Of a stretch of DNA of 64,000 bases, positions 60,597-64,000 are shown in pieces. The stretch comes from Hymenobacter convexus (lineage in GTDB: Bacteria > Bacteroidota > Bacteroidia > Cytophagales > Hymenobacteraceae): assembly GCF_030580955.1 (NCBI RefSeq), contig NZ_JAUQON010000002.1:124001-188000 (forward strand), written 5' to 3'. The notes under the pieces are model-generated. The model worked only from the letters and a program-made list of their open reading frames with translations, was not told where the DNA came from and did no database searches. Made by a program: the position numbers and the translations under genes. The stretch's first letter is position 1. Each line of letters opens with the position of its first letter.

Positions 60597-63002
60597 ATGA
60601 ACAAGCGCGCCCTGGCCGGCCTGGGGCTGCTGCTGGGGCTGGGCTGGAACACGGCCCGCCCCGCGGCGGCGCAGGCCCCGCTCGACTCGCTCGACGGCCT
60701 CACCGGCAAGCTGCTGCGCTACGAGCAGCGCGGCCCGCACGAAAAGCTGTTTCTGCACCTCGACCGCCCGGTGTACCTGAGCGGCGAAACGCTGTGGTTT
60801 AAGATTTATGCCGCGGACGGCACCCGCGCCCGCCCCCTGGCGATGAGCAGCGTGGCTTACGTGGAAGTGCTCGACGCCGACCACCAGCCCGTGCTGCAAA
60901 CCAAGGTAGCCCTGCAAAAAGGCAGCGGCCAGGGCTCTTTGGCGCTGCCCACGGCCCTCGCGGCGGGCAGCTACACCGTGCGCGCCTACACCAGCTGGAT
61001 GAAAAACTTCAGCCCCGAGGCCTACTTCCACCGCCCCATCACGGTGATTAACACGCTGTCGGCCTCCGGGGCCAGCGCCCGCGACTCGGCCACGTCCTAC
61101 GACGCGCAGTTTTTCCCCGAGGGCGGCCACCTCGTGCGCGGCATCCGCAGCCGGGTGGCGTTCAAAATCACCGACAAAGCCGGCCGCGGCGTGGCGGCCG
61201 AGGGCAAAGTGCTCAACCAAGGCGGCGCCGTGGTAGCCACGTTTCGCACCCTGCGCTTCGGCATGGGCCATTTTGACTTCACTCCCGCCGCCGGCCCCGA
61301 CACCTACACCGCCACCATCACCCTGGGCCCCAAGCGCGTGCTTACCCGCCCCCTGCCCGCCCCCGCCGAGCAGGGCTACGTGCTGCGCCTCGACGACACC
61401 GGCCCCGACCAGCTGACCCTGACCGTGAACGCCAGCGGCGCCCCGGCCGAAACCCTGGCCCTGCTGGCCCACTCGCGGCAGCAGGTGGCCCTGGCCACCC
61501 GCGAGCCGCTGCGCAACGGCCAGGCCGTGTTTGTCATCAACAAAAGCGCGCTGCTCGATGGCGTGTCGCACCTCACCCTGTTCAACGCCGACCGCAAGCC
61601 GGTGTGCGAGCGGCTGTATTTCCGGGCGCCGCAGCAGCTGCTGGCCATCACGGGCCGGGCCGATAAGGCGCAGTACGGCACCCGCGACAAGGTGAGCGTG
61701 CAGGTGGCCACGGCCGCGCTGCCCGCGGCGGAGGCCAGCAATTTGTCGATGGCCGTGTACCGGCTCGATTCGCTGACCACGACGCCCGGCCCGGGCATCG
61801 ACCGCTACCTCTGGCTCACCTCCGACCTGCAGGGCACGGTGGAAAACCCCGACTACTACTTCACCGCCACCGGCCCCGAAGCCGCCGAAGCCACCGACAA
61901 CCTGCTGCTCACGCAGGGCTGGAGCCGTTTCCGGTGGGAGGATGTGCTGGCCGCGCCCAAGCCGTTCGAGTTTCTGGCCGAGCCGTACGGGCCCGTCATT
62001 CAGGCACAGGTGCTGCGCGCCGGCACCCGCCAGCCGCAGGCGGGCATCAGCACCTACCTGGCCTCGCCCAGCCGTATTGTGGACCTGAGCGTGGCCGCCA
62101 GCAACGCCCAGGGCATCGTGCGCTTCGAGCCCAACCGCTTCAGCGGCCCGCACGACATCGTGCTGCAAACCGACCCCGGCCAGGACAGCACCAGCCTGCT
62201 CACGGTGCTGAGCCCCTTCTCGGGACGCTACGCGACGGGGCCGCGCCCGGCGTTCGGCATCACGCCCCGCTTCCAGCAGGACTACGCCCGGCGCCACTTC
62301 CAGGCCCAGGTGCAGAACGTGTTTGCCGGCAAATACCGCAACCGCTACGCGGCCGAGCGGGTCGATAGCCTGGCCTTTTTCGGCAAGCCCGACGAGACAT
62401 ACCTGCTCGATAAGTTCACGCGCTTCAAGGTGATGGAAGAGGTGCTGCGCGAGTACGTGCCGGGCGTGGTAGTCCGCATTCGCAAAGACGGCTTCCACCT
62501 GCTGGTGGTGGACCGCATCAATAAAGCCGTGCTGTCGGAAAACCCGATGGTGCTGCTTGACGGCGTACCGGTGTTCAACATCAACAAGATAATGGCCTTC
62601 AATCCGCTTAAAATCCGGAAGCTCGACGTGCTGGACGGCCGCTACTTCCACGGCCCGGCCGTGTACAACGGCATCGTGAGCTTCACCACCTACAAGGGCG
62701 ACCTCGAAGGCTTCCCGCTCGACCCGCGTGTGCTGGTGCAGGAGTACGAGGGCGTGCAGCGCCAGCGCGAGTTCTACGCCCCGCGCTACGACACGCCCGA
62801 GGCCGCCAAAAGCCGCCTGCCCGACCTGCGCAACCTGCTCTACTGGAACCCCGACATCAACCTGACCGGCCCCACCGCCAAAACGCTGGATTTCTACACC
62901 GGCGACCAGGCCGGGCGCTACCTCGTGGTGTTGCAGGGCCTGGCCACCAACGGCCTGGCTGGCAGCCGCAGCTTCGTGCTGGACGTGAAGCCGGCGCTGT
63001 AG
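60597..63002 (+). CDS. MG-domain (macroglobulin-like) protein with C-terminal plug-like region
   Basis: An 801-residue exported protein. The start is taken as the ATG at 60597 (MNKRALAGLGLLLGLGWNTA, then a cut near AAAQ); an ATG at 60582 would only lengthen the signal peptide. It opens with an MG2-type beta domain (HEKLFLHLDRPVYLSGETLW and FKIYA; SYTVRAYTSWMKNF), further beta domains follow, and near the end there is a TonB plug-like stretch (VLLDGVPVFNINKIMAFNPL onward, then FTTYKGDL). No thioester motif is seen. It closes the operon with the receptor and DUF4249 lipoprotein. It is likely on the periplasmic side of, or attached to, the outer membrane; its role is unknown. Confidence 0.9.
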   Translation: MNKRALAGLGLLLGLGWNTARPAAAQAPLDSLDGLTGKLLRYEQRGPHEKLFLHLDRPVYLSGETLWFKIYAADGTRARPLAMSSVAYVEVLDADHQPVLQTKVALQKGSGQGSLALPTALAAGSYTVRAYTSWMKNFSPEAYFHRPITVINTLSASGASARDSATSYDAQFFPEGGHLVRGIRSRVAFKITDKAGRGVAAEGKVLNQGGAVVATFRTLRFGMGHFDFTPAAGPDTYTATITLGPKRVLTRPLPAPAEQGYVLRLDDTGPDQLTLTVNASGAPAETLALLAHSRQQVALATREPLRNGQAVFVINKSALLDGVSHLTLFNADRKPVCERLYFRAPQQLLAITGRADKAQYGTRDKVSVQVATAALPAAEASNLSMAVYRLDSLTTTPGPGIDRYLWLTSDLQGTVENPDYYFTATGPEAAEATDNLLLTQGWSRFRWEDVLAAPKPFEFLAEPYGPVIQAQVLRAGTRQPQAGISTYLASPSRIVDLSVAASNAQGIVRFEPNRFSGPHDIVLQTDPGQDSTSLLTVLSPFSGRYATGPRPAFGITPRFQQDYARRHFQAQVQNVFAGKYRNRYAAERVDSLAFFGKPDETYLLDKFTRFKVMEEVLREYVPGVVVRIRKDGFHLLVVDRINKAVLSENPMVLLDGVPVFNINKIMAFNPLKIRKLDVLDGRYFHGPAVYNGIVSFTTYKGDLEGFPLDPRVLVQEYEGVQRQREFYAPRYDTPEAAKSRLPDLRNLLYWNPDINLTGPTAKTLDFYTGDQAGRYLVVLQGLATNGLAGSRSFVLDVKPAL

Positions 63003-63020
63003 CCGCAATGCCGGAAATAG

Positions 63021-63067
63021 AAAGCGAAGGGCCGGCCGATGAACTCATCGGCCGGCCCTTCGCTTTT
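63021..63067. terminator. Bidirectional hairpin terminator
   Basis: AAAGCGAAGGGCCGGCCGAT and its complement ATCGGCCGGCCCTTCGCTTT flank a short loop; between convergent gene ends. Confidence 0.9.
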
Positions 63068-63082
63068 CTGGCTATTGTCCGG

Positions 63083-64000
63083 CTACTCCACCACCACGTG
63101 CCGGGTGGCCGGGCCGCTGGCGTAGTCTACGCGCAGCACGTAGAGGCCCGGGGCCAGCGCGGCGGTATTGAGCGAAACGTCGGCGGCCGTAGCTGGCTGG
63201 CTGATAACGGTTTTGCCCAGCGCATCGAGCAGGCTCACGCGTTGGGGGCGGGCGCTGGCTTCCAGCTGCAGGTGCAGCACATCGTGGGCCGGCACGGGCC
63301 AGGCCTGAATGCGGCTGCCCTCCTGGGCGGCGCGCACGGCCAGCACGCCCGTGGGCAGGAAGCGCGCCAGGCTCGTAGCGGGCTGCCCCGCAGCTTGCAG
63401 GAAATAGCCGCCAGCCAGAATGGCCCCGTCGGGCTGCACCACGATGGTCGAAACCGACGCTCCTCTATTATAGCGCGTCGTGGCCAGCCCCGTCGCGGGC
63501 ACGGCTAGCGTGCTCGTACTGAACGAAGCATCCACCTGGCCGGTCGCTGCGAGCCGCACCAGCGGGTAAGTAGGGGCATTGTACGGGTTGGCCAGGCGTA
63601 TGGTGCCGCCCACCAGGATGCGGCCGTCGCTTTGCACGGCCAGGGCGGCAATGCCCGATTCTAAAACCGTTGCCGTTACAAGGGGCTGTACAGCGTTGGC
63701 AAACCCCGGCAGGCTGGCCCCGGTAGCAGTGACGCCCACCACCAGCCGGGTGCTGGCAATGCTTGCATTGAAGATGCCCCCTGCCACGTAGCCGCCGGTA
63801 TTCGGCGCCTCGGCCACTACGTCGGGCCCATACTCATCAAAGCCAGTACCGGCCGTGTTCACATAGTTAAAAGCGGGGTCGGGCGCCCCGGTAGCTAGCA
63901 ACCGAACCAGCTTGTTCTGGTAGCGAGGGGCCACACTGGCGTCCCGCACCACGCAGACAATCGCCCCATTGGCCTGCACCAGGCCACTGCTCACCCCCGG
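63083..64000 (-). CDS. Type IX-sorted protein with delta-60-type repeats (partial at right edge)
   Basis: The frame is open to the right edge, so the N-terminus is missing; about 305 residues are seen. It shows repeats of the delta-60 type (ALAVQSDGRILVGGTIRL, IVVQPDGAILAGGYFLQ), a predicted beta-propeller. The last 70 residues are a type IX secretion sorting domain: VYPNP is replaced by AWPVPAHDVLHLQ, then LLDALGKTV, LAPGLYVLRVDYASG and a final RHVVVE. It is a secreted or surface protein of unknown function. The stop lies 16 bases past a strong terminator. Confidence 0.88.
   Translation of the reverse strand, partial: PGVSSGLVQANGAIVCVVRDASVAPRYQNKLVRLLATGAPDPAFNYVNTAGTGFDEYGPDVVAEAPNTGGYVAGGIFNASIASTRLVVGVTATGASLPGFANAVQPLVTATVLESGIAALAVQSDGRILVGGTIRLANPYNAPTYPLVRLAATGQVDASFSTSTLAVPATGLATTRYNRGASVSTIVVQPDGAILAGGYFLQAAGQPATSLARFLPTGVLAVRAAQEGSRIQAWPVPAHDVLHLQLEASARPQRVSLLDALGKTVISQPATAADVSLNTAALAPGLYVLRVDYASGPATRHVVVE

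Overview
The window looks like chromosomal DNA of a high-GC member of the Bacteroidota, most likely Hymenobacter or a close relative in the Cytophagales. The evidence is type IX secretion C-terminal sorting domains, an STN-type TonB-dependent receptor followed by a DUF4249 lipoprotein, TAnnTTTG -7 promoter boxes, and tail-fibre-like and TlpA-like secreted proteins. I saw no tRNA, rRNA, CRISPR array, transposase or phage module.

Layout. Positions 1-6.2 kb hold a partial gene, a radical SAM/SPASM protein, a TlpA-like lipid- or periplasm-side redoxin with a lost nucleophilic cysteine, radA and an unknown protein. Positions 6.3-11.3 kb are a lower-GC stretch of secreted proteins: a radical-copper (galactose/glyoxal) oxidase-like gene cut in two by one in-frame TAA, a type IX-sorted beta-propeller protein, and a tail-fibre-like protein whose signal peptide is out of frame at a TAAG repeat. 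Positions 11.5-14.7 kb encode a cNMP-domain histidine kinase and a receiver domain fused to a thioredoxin-reductase-like flavoprotein. Positions 14.9-24.8 kb are a nucleotide-sugar cluster (rfbA, TviC-like epimerase, rfbB, galE, TviB-like dehydrogenase, WbpD-like acetyltransferase), then a Uma2 nuclease, an aldehyde dehydrogenase and a GT2 glycosyltransferase.

Positions 25-46 kb carry eight large polytopic membrane proteins that resemble GT-C glycosyltransferases. Five are clear paralogues of one another. Three small lipoproteins with a jelly-roll-like domain sit beside them, and the same kind of domain forms the C-terminal tail of several of the membrane proteins. Genes of tryptophan/kynurenine breakdown are threaded through and after this block: 3-hydroxyanthranilate dioxygenase, ACMS decarboxylase, kynureninase and kynurenine 3-monooxygenase, with a candidate 2-aminomuconate-semialdehyde dehydrogenase at 22.3-23.8 kb. 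Together they would convert kynurenine to 2-aminomuconate. Positions 48.6-55.4 kb hold an AlkB-like dioxygenase, two tiny proteins that share a C-terminal GHPDI(I/R)Y motif, a LytTR response regulator, a DEDDh exonuclease and a DUF4197 protein. Positions 55.8-63.0 kb look like one operon: unknown secreted protein, TonB-dependent receptor, DUF4249 lipoprotein, MG-domain protein. A partial type IX-sorted protein closes the window.

A striking general feature is the density of intergenic palindromic elements. At least three families fill many gaps between genes. The main one (eight copies) has stem arms that change in a compensatory way from copy to copy, and two copies lie in opposite orientation around one membrane-protein gene.
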